Assembly: GCA_039028895.1 (NCBI GenBank)
Contig: JBCCHF010000026.1
Coordinates: 1 to 64,000, forward strand
DNA length: 64,000 nucleotides
Direction of reading: 5' to 3'
Source: JAHDCJ01 sp039028895
GTDB taxonomy: Bacteria > Bacteroidota > Bacteroidia > Chitinophagales > Saprospiraceae
Positions 16,351 through 24,253 of the stretch are shown in pieces; the first letter of the stretch is position 1, and every line of letters begins with the position of its first letter. Under the pieces are notes generated by a model. The model ran no database searches. It saw only the letters and a program-made list of their open reading frames with translations, and was not told where the DNA came from. The position numbers and the translations under genes were made by a program.

Positions 16351-17442
16351 TTATTCGGTCTTGCAGGTATTTTCAGCAATGTTTTTGAATGCCTTCGGAC
16401 GTTTTATCAATCTGAAAAACTCTTCCATGTAATAGGTCATTTCTCTTTTATCCCGTTTGCCCAGATATTCAAAGTTATTAATGGTATCATACATGGCCTG
16501 CTCTTTGGCGAGAAATTTATCGATAACAGGCTGGTATTCTTCCAGAGCACGACAATATCCCTGGTAAAGGCGAATTTTTACATCCTTTATCCCAAGTCCT
16601 TCAGTTGGGACAGCATATTCAGTGTCGACCAACCCGCAATAGTCAAAGTCGTAGGGTACAGGGTAGGGGTTAGGCTGCTCAAGTTCAAGAACTTTCAAGA
16701 GCTTCATATTATGGGGCCCGGGGATTGACCAATCGGTATTTCCAATCATAAATTCAAACATGGCGACCAGGTCCATATGCTGCTGGTCCATATAAGGTTG
16801 GCTAAGATTCTCTCTTTTGATGAGAATCGAATTGTGTCGCTGGGCTAATTTTTTTGCACCCTCAATAACAAAAGCGTAAGAATCTGTAATCTTGTCGTTA
16901 CGGCCCGTATCCATATATTTTACCCTGAGTAGTCTCGATTTAAAACTTTTGTCAGTTAGGAGCTCGAATAATTGATAAATCAAGTATTCCTTCAGGATAT
17001 ATGCTTCATAAGCTTTACTACTTCTGCAATGGGTAACCATTTTCATTTTTTCCAATTCCTCAACCCCATAACTCATAAAGCCAGATTTTTTGAAATTCAG
17101 CTTAATGGGAGGGAAACTGCAATATCGTTTTCTGAATTCTCCTCGTGGTTTTATTCTGATAAATCGTTTGGAAACCAGGCTATCGTTTAGCTGATAATGT
17201 AAAAGAGCAGGTTGATATTCATCCTTCATTTTCCTTTTTACAAGTTTTTTGAAGTCTGACTCAATAGTAACTTCTATAAGGATTTTTGAATCAAAAAGAT
17301 CAAAAGAATCTGGAATAACGGTTATGGCTTGAATGGAATCCAGTTGTTTTCCGGTAAGTGAATTGAATATACCTTCCTGGGCATACGAAAGAATAGATGT
17401 CGAAATCAGGATTAGGAGAATGAGAGAGCGAAATTTCTTCAT
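16351..17442 (-). CDS. Secreted CotH-like/kinase-fold protein (putative)
   Basis: 363 residues with a signal peptide ending SYA-Q. Conserved-looking elements recall CotH/HipA-type atypical kinases: RIKPRGEFRKRYCSFPPIKL in the N-lobe, MIGNTDWS around residues 232-239 followed by a His-Asn pair about six residues on (GPHNMKLL, catalytic-loop-like), and Y264-D265-F266-D267 (DFD metal-binding-like). CotH-type proteins phosphorylate secreted proteins. The match is by motif pattern only; the protein could equally be a catalytically dead relative or an unrelated conserved secreted protein. It is codirectional with, but separated by about 110 bases from, the Rieske gene. Confidence 0.5.
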   Translation of the reverse strand: MKKFRSLILLILISTSILSYAQEGIFNSLTGKQLDSIQAITVIPDSFDLFDSKILIEVTIESDFKKLVKRKMKDEYQPALLHYQLNDSLVSKRFIRIKPRGEFRKRYCSFPPIKLNFKKSGFMSYGVEELEKMKMVTHCRSSKAYEAYILKEYLIYQLFELLTDKSFKSRLLRVKYMDTGRNDKITDSYAFVIEGAKKLAQRHNSILIKRENLSQPYMDQQHMDLVAMFEFMIGNTDWSIPGPHNMKLLKVLELEQPNPYPVPYDFDYCGLVDTEYAVPTEGLGIKDVKIRLYQGYCRALEEYQPVIDKFLAKEQAMYDTINNFEYLGKRDKREMTYYMEEFFRLIKRPKAFKNIAENTCKTE

Positions 17443-17515
17443 TGTTTTGGGATTAATGCCCTCAAGTTATTAAGAATACTTTGGTTGGAAAATAATTCCT
17501 GGGCATTAGGCCAAT

Positions 17516-17550
17516 AAAAAATGCCTTCCCCAAACCTGGAGAAGGCATTT
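17516..17550 (-). terminator. Terminator of the thioredoxin-fold gene
   Basis: GAAGGCATTT (17541-17550) and AAATGCCTTC (17519-17528) form a perfect 10-bp stem. On the minus strand it is followed by TTTATT. It lies 25 bases past the stop. Confidence 0.8.
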
Positions 17551-17574
17551 AATATCATGTTTCGAGGAAATAAA

Positions 17575-18192
17575 TTACAGTCTTTTAATGCTGCAACCAA
17601 TAGCCTTTGTAGTTTCAGGATCGATTTGTTTTCCGGTTACCATCGCACGGATAGCACGTGAAAGGAAGTCATCAGTCATTTCGCCGCGACCACCACTATT
17701 GTCCATAGCACCTTTGTAAGCCAAAACCAACTCGTCTTCTACATTATTGAATAGGAAGACGTCAGGTGTTTTGGTAGCACCAAAGGCATCAGCTAACTGG
17801 TGATTAGCGTCAACAACATAAGGAATATCGCCATAATCAGCCTCTTCACCATGCTTGATCATCTCCTCAAGAGAATCAGCACCTTGCCTTTTTGCTTCAT
17901 TAGGATTGATCAACACAATACCAATCCCAGTTGATTCAGCAATTTTGGCGAGGTTAGGGTAACGATGCTCCCAGGCAATAACGAAAGGACAAGTGTTACA
18001 AGTGAAGATCGCCAAAAGGCCGTTTTCACCTTTCAGGTCATCAAGGCTTAATTCTTGCTTGTCAGTGCTAACCATTTTATAGTCGGTCATCGGAGCTTTA
18101 TCTCCAATGTTTAGGGTACTAATTGGTGTCATGGCAGAAAAAGCCAGGGCAACAATTGACAAGACAACTATTGAAAATAATCTTGTTTTCAT
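17575..18192 (-). CDS. Periplasmic thioredoxin-fold protein (AhpC/TSA-redoxin type)
   Basis: 205 residues with a signal peptide (MKTRLFSIVVLSIVALAFSA). The redox motif is C65-N-T-C68-P after a FTC strand. The fold continues with GIGIVLINPNEAKRQG, the insertion DSLEEMIKHGEEA and the cis-proline region ATKTPDVFLF. This is the pattern of redoxin proteins that reduce or isomerise thiols, and of a common Bacteroidota variant with an EEM-containing insertion. The likely role is periplasmic thiol-disulphide exchange. It is a single gene with its own terminator. Confidence 0.8.
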   Translation of the reverse strand: MKTRLFSIVVLSIVALAFSAMTPISTLNIGDKAPMTDYKMVSTDKQELSLDDLKGENGLLAIFTCNTCPFVIAWEHRYPNLAKIAESTGIGIVLINPNEAKRQGADSLEEMIKHGEEADYGDIPYVVDANHQLADAFGATKTPDVFLFNNVEDELVLAYKGAMDNSGGRGEMTDDFLSRAIRAMVTGKQIDPETTKAIGCSIKRL

Positions 18193-18290
18193 GATTTACA
18201 GTTTTAGGTTTTTAAATTATTGAATTGAAAAAAGTAAATTTCTAGGAAAACGTGAAATGAATCCCCCTTGTTAACAAGACTTTAAGTTTG

Positions 18291-18980
18291 TTATTCAATA
18301 GGGATACCATTGGCATCTGTTGTAAGTACTTCGCTCATATAATCAAAAAACGGCCGCATATTGCGGAACGTTTGCACAGCTTGCTTCAAAAAGTCTGCCG
18401 ATAAGGCTTCTTTATCAGAAAAGTTGCGATAAACCAGGAATTGCTTATAACGTAAAAGGTCAATTGCCGGATGATCTTTCGAATAACCTTTGGGGGCAGT
18501 CTTGACTTTTTCGCCGTGTAACTCACCGAAGGTATCTTTGAATTTCTTGGATGCCAGAATCTTTCTTAAAGAATCGGGATCAGCAGCGATCTCTTCCCTG
18601 ATCCTTTTCAAGTCTGCTGAATTTGGTCCCCAAAAACCTCCTGCTATAATCGTATTTCCTGGTTCGATATGATAGTAATAGCCACCCCTCAGCCATTTGG
18701 TCGCACGTTTCAGACCTCCACCGAAATGTTTTTTATAAGGTGTTTTATCCTTTGAAAACCTGGTATCCCGATAAATGCGATGAAGGCTTTTCTTTCCTGT
18801 CATTGGCTCGAGATTATCATGTTTGCTCATTTCGGATATCAGAGATTCTGCGAAAGCAATCATATGTTCATGGGCATGAGTGTACCTGTCTTTATGTTCG
18901 TTAAACCAGGGTCGGTGATTGTTTGCGGCAAGATCCTTTAGAAAAGCAAAAGTGGACTTTGGAATCGAAGTTGTACTCAT
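18291..18980 (-). CDS. DUF2461 domain protein
   Basis: 229 residues, full family length. Recognisable motifs are FLKDLAANNHRPWFNEHKDR at the N-terminus, RIYRDTRFSKDKTPYK near the middle (the most conserved DUF2461 block), and GGYYYHIEPGNTIIAGGFW. The family is widespread and cytoplasmic with unknown biochemistry. No signal peptide. The upstream 138-base gap shows no clear operator. Confidence 0.85.
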   Translation of the reverse strand: MSTTSIPKSTFAFLKDLAANNHRPWFNEHKDRYTHAHEHMIAFAESLISEMSKHDNLEPMTGKKSLHRIYRDTRFSKDKTPYKKHFGGGLKRATKWLRGGYYYHIEPGNTIIAGGFWGPNSADLKRIREEIAADPDSLRKILASKKFKDTFGELHGEKVKTAPKGYSKDHPAIDLLRYKQFLVYRNFSDKEALSADFLKQAVQTFRNMRPFFDYMSEVLTTDANGIPIE

Positions 18981-19118
18981 GGTAAGGCTATTAGTTTTAT
19001 TGGAAACACAAGATAAACAATAAAATAGCCGACTTGTTTGTCAGAGTTTAGACAAATGTTGAAGAAGCAGACTTGTGGATAGTAAAGTGTTGAGATGAAG
19101 TCAAGAATAGATCAACGA

Positions 19119-20000
19119 TTATCGCTTTGAGTTCTTTGCGCTAAGTTTTCTAGCATATTTTTTTGAAACAGATTTTCCTGTAATCTCGGCTTTAATTTCC
19201 TGCAACCATAATTGAAACTTAAGGAGCTCACTTTGTAGTTGCTTGAGCACCCTTTGTCTGTCCGGATGGGAAAAACTGAATTTCATCAAGTGATTATGCA
19301 CCAATTTACTGTTGCTGATAAGCCGATTCAAATCTTGTTCAATTTGATCATATGGCCCACCATTAAGGATATAGGAATTGTTGGTTTCTTTAAAATTTTT
19401 CAAGCAGGTGCTTAACTTTTCACCTAAAGGACTGAGCTTTTTATGAATTTGGGTAACATTAGTGGAAAGAGAAGGTGCATCTGCCCCATTGATAATCGCA
19501 TTTCGGATAAAGACTGCATCATTTAATTTGAGCAATAGATGACCAGGGTTTTCATCCATCACCCTTGCCGGTCTTCCCTTCGGGCCTAGTAAAGTGTTGA
19601 GTTTGACTTGATTCAGCATAACCAAATTCAAGTTTTTTGAAATTTCATTGATTCCATAAAAGTCGCGCTCATTATAAACCTGTTCAATGAGTTGTCTGAC
19701 CTCGATACTTTTTTTATCTGAAATTTCCTGATCCTTTTTATCAGAGGAAAAATAAGACTCCTGTTTTAACAGTTCAGTTACGGTAAGATCACTTGAGTCG
19801 GCTGTGTCCTGGTACTCCAGAGCTTTTTGGATAATGCCATTATCTTCTGATAATTGTTTTAACTGAACTTGTTGGATCGCTTCGGGACGATTATCAAGAA
19901 AGCTTTGTTCCGGCGGATTTTTTTTTGATTTTTTCTTTTGTTCCGGATTAGAGGATTGCTTTGATTTGGCGGCTAATTTTTTAAGATCCTTGGCTTTCAT
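19119..20000 (-). CDS. Basic protein with eCIS-cargo-type 'DNRPEA' N-terminal signature (candidate injected cargo)
   Basis: 293 residues, no signal peptide. After a lysine-rich start (KKLAAKSKQSSNPEQKKKSK) comes FLDNRPEAIQQVQLKQL, the motif F-x-DNRPEA-x2-Q-x2-L that I recognise from the disordered N-termini of DUF4157 and other proteins encoded with extracellular contractile injection systems. The rest is predicted helical (residues 85-280) and ends in a basic tail. The DUF4157 zinc motif HExxH is absent, so if this is cargo its activity is different and unknown. It is the last gene of a minus-strand set, 11 bases after a YodC-like gene, and about 25 kb from the eCIS structural operon in this window. 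Confidence 0.55.
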   Translation of the reverse strand: MKAKDLKKLAAKSKQSSNPEQKKKSKKNPPEQSFLDNRPEAIQQVQLKQLSEDNGIIQKALEYQDTADSSDLTVTELLKQESYFSSDKKDQEISDKKSIEVRQLIEQVYNERDFYGINEISKNLNLVMLNQVKLNTLLGPKGRPARVMDENPGHLLLKLNDAVFIRNAIINGADAPSLSTNVTQIHKKLSPLGEKLSTCLKNFKETNNSYILNGGPYDQIEQDLNRLISNSKLVHNHLMKFSFSHPDRQRVLKQLQSELLKFQLWLQEIKAEITGKSVSKKYARKLSAKNSKR

Positions 20001-20011
20001 TAAGCATAGAT

Positions 20012-20329
20012 TTAAAAGTCAAAATCTTCATCATCAAAATCAAAGTCTTCTTCTTCGGCATCCGTACCTGTGTCCGGTTCTTCTGCTGCTGGTTCAGGAG
20101 TGGCTTTTTCTTCAAATTTTTCTAGGTCGCGGATATGAAAAGTAGCGGTCTTAATCACCGTTCCTTCAAACCATTCGCACATTGGAGAACCTGATACAAA
20201 GCCTTTCGATGACAACTGGTGATCCATCATGTTCATGGCATCGTTCTCATCGTCACCGACCAACCTCAGAACGGTCATTTTTTGGTCACTGTCTTTTTTA
20301 ATTACAACATCTCCTGGTTCAAAACTCAT
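20012..20329 (-). CDS. YodC-like (DUF2158) small protein with acidic tail, copy B
   Basis: 105 residues. Residues 1-70 follow the YodC/DUF2158 pattern: F-x-PGDVVIKKDSDQKMTVLRL, then a small insertion, then CEWFEG and a closing strand AT-FHIRDLEKF. Residues 75-105 are an acidic tail ending in EEEDFDFDDEDFDF. It is 36 bases downstream of a paralogue with the same layout and 11 bases upstream of the DNRPEA protein, so the three are probably cotranscribed. The function of YodC-like proteins is not established. The basic cargo-like neighbour suggests the acidic tail could be a binding or chaperone element (inference). Confidence 0.7.
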   Translation of the reverse strand: MSFEPGDVVIKKDSDQKMTVLRLVGDDENDAMNMMDHQLSSKGFVSGSPMCEWFEGTVIKTATFHIRDLEKFEEKATPEPAAEEPDTGTDAEEEDFDFDDEDFDF

Positions 20330-20365
20330 GATTATTCTGAATTAAGGTTTAAACAATTTTTTGAC

Positions 20366-20707
20366 TTAAAAGTCGAAGTCATCATCGTCAAAATCAAAAT
20401 CTTCCTCTTCTGCACTATCCTCTGAGGAGTCGACATCATCCGCTACAGCTTCATCATCTTCAGTAATTTCTTCCTCGACTTCTTCAACAACATTAGGATC
20501 CATCAACATTACGGCCTTGAAAACTTTCCGTGGTCTTGTTGTAGAATTTTCCGACTCCCAATCGCAAAGCACATCCCCATCATCATAACCTCTCATCCTC
20601 ATCGCTTCGTCCATGCGATTATTTTCAGTTTCTCCAATGACACGAAGAATAGTCATTTCGGGCCCGCCAGATTTTAACATTACAATGTCCCCGGTTTTTA
20701 GATCCAT
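20366..20707 (-). CDS. YodC-like (DUF2158) small protein with acidic tail, copy A
   Basis: 113 residues. GDIVMLKSGGPEMTILRVIG is a near-canonical YodC/DUF2158 opening. An insertion (MDEAMRMRGYDDGDVL) precedes CDWESEN, and a strand FKAVMLMDPN closes the small beta fold. The acidic tail (about residues 75-113) ends in EEEDFDFDDDDFDF, almost identical to the tail of copy B, although the two domains have diverged more. First gene of the presumed three-gene operon; its 5' side faces the divergent STAND NTPase gene across 261 bases. Confidence 0.7.
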   Translation of the reverse strand: MDLKTGDIVMLKSGGPEMTILRVIGETENNRMDEAMRMRGYDDGDVLCDWESENSTTRPRKVFKAVMLMDPNVVEEVEEEITEDDEAVADDVDSSEDSAEEEDFDFDDDDFDF

Positions 20708-20811
20708 TTTTATTTTGGTTTAAACGATCTTAATAATTTCTCAATGAGGAAATTAAACAGTTTTCTGGAAATATGCCTTTAATAATCAAAAAAAAATGAT
20801 AATTAGCTTTA

Positions 20812-20842
20812 TTGATATAAAAGCTGATAATCCTTATTTTTC
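20812..20842 (+). promoter_or_regulatory. Candidate promoter of the STAND operon
   Basis: TTG (20812-20814), 20-base spacer, TATTTTTC (20835-20842), one mismatch from TAnnTTTG. It would give a leader of about 120 bases containing the two palindromic repeats at 20853-20906. Confidence 0.35.
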
Positions 20843-20852
20843 ATTATTATTT

Positions 20853-20906
20853 CCTTTTAAGGATTGAAACAAACCGTTCAGTTCATAATACTACCTTTTA
20901 AGGATT
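20853..20906. repeat. Two direct copies of the palindrome-containing 13-mer CCTTTTAAGGATT
   Basis: Identical copies at 20853-20865 and 20894-20906. Each contains the perfect 10-base palindrome CCTTTTAAGG. The 41-base phasing is close to four helical turns, which puts both on one face of the DNA, as expected for a dimeric regulator. They lie in the divergent region between the YodC-like gene and the STAND NTPase gene. Confidence 0.55.
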
Positions 20907-20968
20907 TGATTCTATCTCTTCGGGCCAAATAAGGTATATTCGAGGGTAATATTGAAAAAAACTCATTG

Positions 20969-23900
20969 ATGGCAGACCAGCCAACCATAGATATTCAGGA
21001 GTTGACAAATCCATTTCCTGGTTTAAGATCGTTTGAACCAGGAGAAAGTCATTTATTTTTTGGACGCGAAAAGCAGATCGATGAATTGCTGCGTAAGCTA
21101 AGAGCCAACAGGTTTCTGGCGATAGTGGGTAATTCGGGAAGTGGTAAGTCTTCGTTAGTGAAAACCGGACTGTTGCCACGACTTGATTCTGGATTTGCAG
21201 CCCTTGCAGGCTCCAATTGGAAAACTGCAATTTTCCGGCCGGGTACTGACCCATTGGGAAATATGGCCTGGAGCCTTGCTCAGAAAGGAGTCTTCCACGA
21301 CCGCGAGCGGATGGAGCCCAATTATCCGCTAAGCATCGAACAAACATTACGGAGTGGTAGTCTTGGACTTGTTAAAGCTTTAGGGCAATCAGAAATCGGA
21401 AGGGGAACGAATCTCTTATTGGTCGTTGATCAGTTTGAAGAACTGTTTAAATTCAGTAAGATCGAGCAGCAATCCAATGAAGATCGCAACGACTCTTTCA
21501 CTTTCGTGAATTTATTGCTCAATGCCAGTAAACAAAAGAATGTACCGATCTATATCGTTTTGACCATGCGGTCAGACTTCCTTGGTGAAAGTACTGAGTT
21601 CAGAGGACTGCCAGAAGCCATTAACGATGGCCAGTTTCTCATTCCGCGAATGAAGCGGCACGAAGTGCGTCGAGCAATTACCGGTCCTCTGGAGTATATG
21701 GATGTCAAAATATCCGCCAGGTTGGTCAACCGATTGCTTAATGATATGGGTAATACCACCGATCAGCTGCCTATCCTTCAGCACGCTATGATGCGGATGT
21801 GGGATAAATGGGCTGAATTGGGAGATGCTTCGATAGTGATTGATATTGAACACTACGAGGCTATTGGTACCATGTCAAAAGCCTTGTCAAACCATGCGCA
21901 GGAGGCCTATGATGAATTACAAACTCCTGAAGCACGCAGAATATGCAAAAAGCTTTTCCAGGCCTTAACAGATAAAGGTGAAGATGCAAGAGGGACGCGA
22001 CGTCCTGTAAAACTTCACCAGTTAAGCCTGTTGTGTGAAGCACCAAGATCAGAGATTATAGAAGTCATTGAGGTCTTCCACAGGCCTGGCCGTTCTTTTC
22101 TGACTGGACCCCCTATTGAAGAAATGGATGGTAGCTCGATTATCAGTATTTCCCATGAGAGCCTTATGCGTGTTTGGGAAACCCTCATCCAATGGATTGA
22201 GGAGGAAGCTGGTTATGCAACTATCTATCAAAGACTCTCTGAGGCTTCAATTCTTGAAAGCCAACAAGCCGCTAGTCTTTGGGGACCACCCGAGCTCCAA
22301 CTAGGACTCAACTGGCATGAAGAAGCTAAGCCTAATGCTCATTGGGCTCAGCGATACGATGATAATTACGATAACGCTATAGATTTCTTGTTCAGAAGTA
22401 AAGAAGCTTACGAACGGGATAAAGCTATTGAAGAAGAAGAGCGACAGCTCAAACTGGCAAGGGCCCGCAGAATTGCGAGAGTTTCTTTCCTGCTCGGCTT
22501 TATTTTTCTAATCCTTGGAGTTGTCTCTGTTATTTCACTCCAATCTGCTCAAAAACAGAAAAGAAAAGCGGAGGTCAGTGAAAAAGAAGCTAATAAGGCC
22601 AAGGATGAAGCCGAAGATTCTGCCTTCCAGGGATTTATTTCACAGTTAGAAGCTGAAAAAGCAAAAATTGATGCTGAAAATGAAGCTGAAAACGCCAGAG
22701 CAGCAGAAGCTACAGCACTTGACGAAAAAGCCAATGCTGACAGACAGGCAGAAATCGCGAGATTAAAAGAAGCAGAAGCTAATATAGCCAAGGAAAAAGC
22801 CATCGAAGAACGACTTCGTGCTGATGAAAAAACGCAGGAAGCCATCGAAGAACGACTTCGTGCTGATGAAAAAACGCAGGAAGCTGTAGCGGAAAGACAG
22901 CGTGCTGATAACCTCAAACTGAAGTCCACTGCCCAGGCTGTCGCTGTTAAATCACTGCAAATTGAAGACATTGTTACCAAGGCCCTCGTTTCGAAAGAAG
23001 CTTATGAATTACATAAGCTTACTTCCGAAGAGTTTTGGGACAAATACGATCCATACATTCATGAGGCGCTATACGAAGCTACCAAGCAGTTGAAGCCAGA
23101 AGGCTTTAATCGAGTAGATTGGCCTCCTGGAGTTGGACATAATGGACCTGTGAGAGGAATTCTGATGACTAGTGGACAGGGCAAAAAAATCACCATAGGC
23201 TCTGATGGCAAGATCATGAGATGGCCAGCGGGAAAAAGCTCAGGCTCTGCCATTCCTGAGAGGATCAATCAAGCACAAACCCTCGCTACTTATTCAAAAG
23301 CAGCACTTAGTCCCAATAACAGATGGCTAATTGCAGGGGGTGAAGGAAAAGCCATCGAAGTATATGACCTGAATAGTCCAGGCCGCCCATCCAATGAATA
23401 TACAGGGGCCCATAATGGGAAAAAACTAAATGCCGTTGCTGCACTACGCAACAATAAAGGGTTTGTTTCTTCAGGAAATGATAAAACGATCCAGAAATGG
23501 CACTTTCAAGGTAATGAACCACTCGGTGTTTTTGAATTGAAAAATCATATCAGGGCCATGGCGCTTTCACCTGATGGACGATTCCTTGTAACGGGTAATG
23601 ATGCTGGTGTTCTGGAGGTGTGGGACCTATCCAAAGATGATTTTGAACCCTTACCTTCCAAAGTAAATGTAGGTGTTGAAGTTACAGCATTGAAATTTAG
23701 CCCTTCCGGCAATGATTTGGCGATCGGTCGTGCAGACGGGTTCCTTTCTATGATAAGAAATATCAAAGGCAGACTCGGAAGCATTGGAAGCACAACCTTA
23801 TTGGATTTTGAAGATCATAGTGCGAAAATTACCGATATTGATTTCAACAAGGCGGGCACCATGCTCGTTACCGGAAGCCTAGACCGGACAGCCCGGGTTT

Positions 23901-24226
23901 GGATAGTTGATAAATTCGTTTCCACTGATGCTCCTGGTTATGATCCTCAATATCAGCCTATTGTGATGCGTGACCATCAAGGTTGGGTCTTTTCTGTCGC
24001 CTATTTGTCTGCCACAAACCAGGTTATTGCCGGTTGTAGCAATGGAGATATAAAGATTTGGGATGTTGAAACAGACCAAATGGCAGATGAGATCTGTGCA
24101 TCAGAACAGATCAAGGTTAACCTGAGTCTTGAGGATTATGATAAATACATTGGGGTAGATGATGAAATCCGAAACGCTTTTAATACCTGCCCGGATTATC
24201 TGCCTGCTGATTTCTACAATAACTAG
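20969..24226 (+). CDS. Membrane STAND NTPase (nSTAND1-like) with coiled coil and seven-blade WD40 propeller
   Basis: The ATG at 20969 gives 1085 residues (a TTG one codon earlier is ignored). N-terminal signature NPFPGLRSFEPGESHLFFGR opens an nSTAND1-type P-loop domain: Walker A GNSGSGKSS (54-62), Walker B LLLVVDQFEEL (149-159). The helical/winged-helix part follows (to about 500), then one membrane helix (about 504-525, VSFLLGFIFLILGVVSVISL) and an Ala/Glu/Lys coiled coil (530-660) that contains an exact 42-bp tandem duplication. The C-terminus holds seven WD40-type repeats (about 715-1060, e.g. SGNDKTIQKWHF, TGSLDRTARVWIV, CSNGDIKIWDV), one full propeller. STAND NTPases are signal-triggered oligomerising switches; the propeller is the likely sensor. 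There is no fused effector domain. It is first in a tight five-gene operon. Confidence 0.88.
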   Translation: MADQPTIDIQELTNPFPGLRSFEPGESHLFFGREKQIDELLRKLRANRFLAIVGNSGSGKSSLVKTGLLPRLDSGFAALAGSNWKTAIFRPGTDPLGNMAWSLAQKGVFHDRERMEPNYPLSIEQTLRSGSLGLVKALGQSEIGRGTNLLLVVDQFEELFKFSKIEQQSNEDRNDSFTFVNLLLNASKQKNVPIYIVLTMRSDFLGESTEFRGLPEAINDGQFLIPRMKRHEVRRAITGPLEYMDVKISARLVNRLLNDMGNTTDQLPILQHAMMRMWDKWAELGDASIVIDIEHYEAIGTMSKALSNHAQEAYDELQTPEARRICKKLFQALTDKGEDARGTRRPVKLHQLSLLCEAPRSEIIEVIEVFHRPGRSFLTGPPIEEMDGSSIISISHESLMRVWETLIQWIEEEAGYATIYQRLSEASILESQQAASLWGPPELQLGLNWHEEAKPNAHWAQRYDDNYDNAIDFLFRSKEAYERDKAIEEEERQLKLARARRIARVSFLLGFIFLILGVVSVISLQSAQKQKRKAEVSEKEANKAKDEAEDSAFQGFISQLEAEKAKIDAENEAENARAAEATALDEKANADRQAEIARLKEAEANIAKEKAIEERLRADEKTQEAIEERLRADEKTQEAVAERQRADNLKLKSTAQAVAVKSLQIEDIVTKALVSKEAYELHKLTSEEFWDKYDPYIHEALYEATKQLKPEGFNRVDWPPGVGHNGPVRGILMTSGQGKKITIGSDGKIMRWPAGKSSGSAIPERINQAQTLATYSKAALSPNNRWLIAGGEGKAIEVYDLNSPGRPSNEYTGAHNGKKLNAVAALRNNKGFVSSGNDKTIQKWHFQGNEPLGVFELKNHIRAMALSPDGRFLVTGNDAGVLEVWDLSKDDFEPLPSKVNVGVEVTALKFSPSGNDLAIGRADGFLSMIRNIKGRLGSIGSTTLLDFEDHSAKITDIDFNKAGTMLVTGSLDRTARVWIVDKFVSTDAPGYDPQYQPIVMRDHQGWVFSVAYLSATNQVIAGCSNGDIKIWDVETDQMADEICASEQIKVNLSLEDYDKYIGVDDEIRNAFNTCPDYLPADFYNN
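22799..22882 (+). repeat. Exact 42-bp tandem duplication in the STAND coiled coil
   Basis: Bases 22799-22840 are repeated without change at 22841-22882. Each copy encodes AIEERLRADEKTQE, i.e. two heptads, and a diverged third copy (AVAERQRADN) follows. Identity at every third codon position points to a recent, possibly length-variable duplication. Confidence 0.9.
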
Positions 24227-24253
24227 TTTAATTAGAATTCGCTAATACTGTCT

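Noticed and set aside
19119..20000. DUF4157 metallopeptidase effector
   Set aside because: The DNRPEA signature is there but no HExxH motif exists in the protein, so the zincin activity cannot be claimed.
20853..20906. CRISPR-like repeat (one copy is followed by GAAAC)
   Set aside because: Only two 13-base copies, no further units at regular spacing, and no cas gene nearby.
22549..22980. 143-residue minus-strand open frame inside the STAND gene
   Set aside because: It mirrors the Ala/Glu/Lys coiled-coil codons (Ser/Ala-rich, low complexity) and has no family features.
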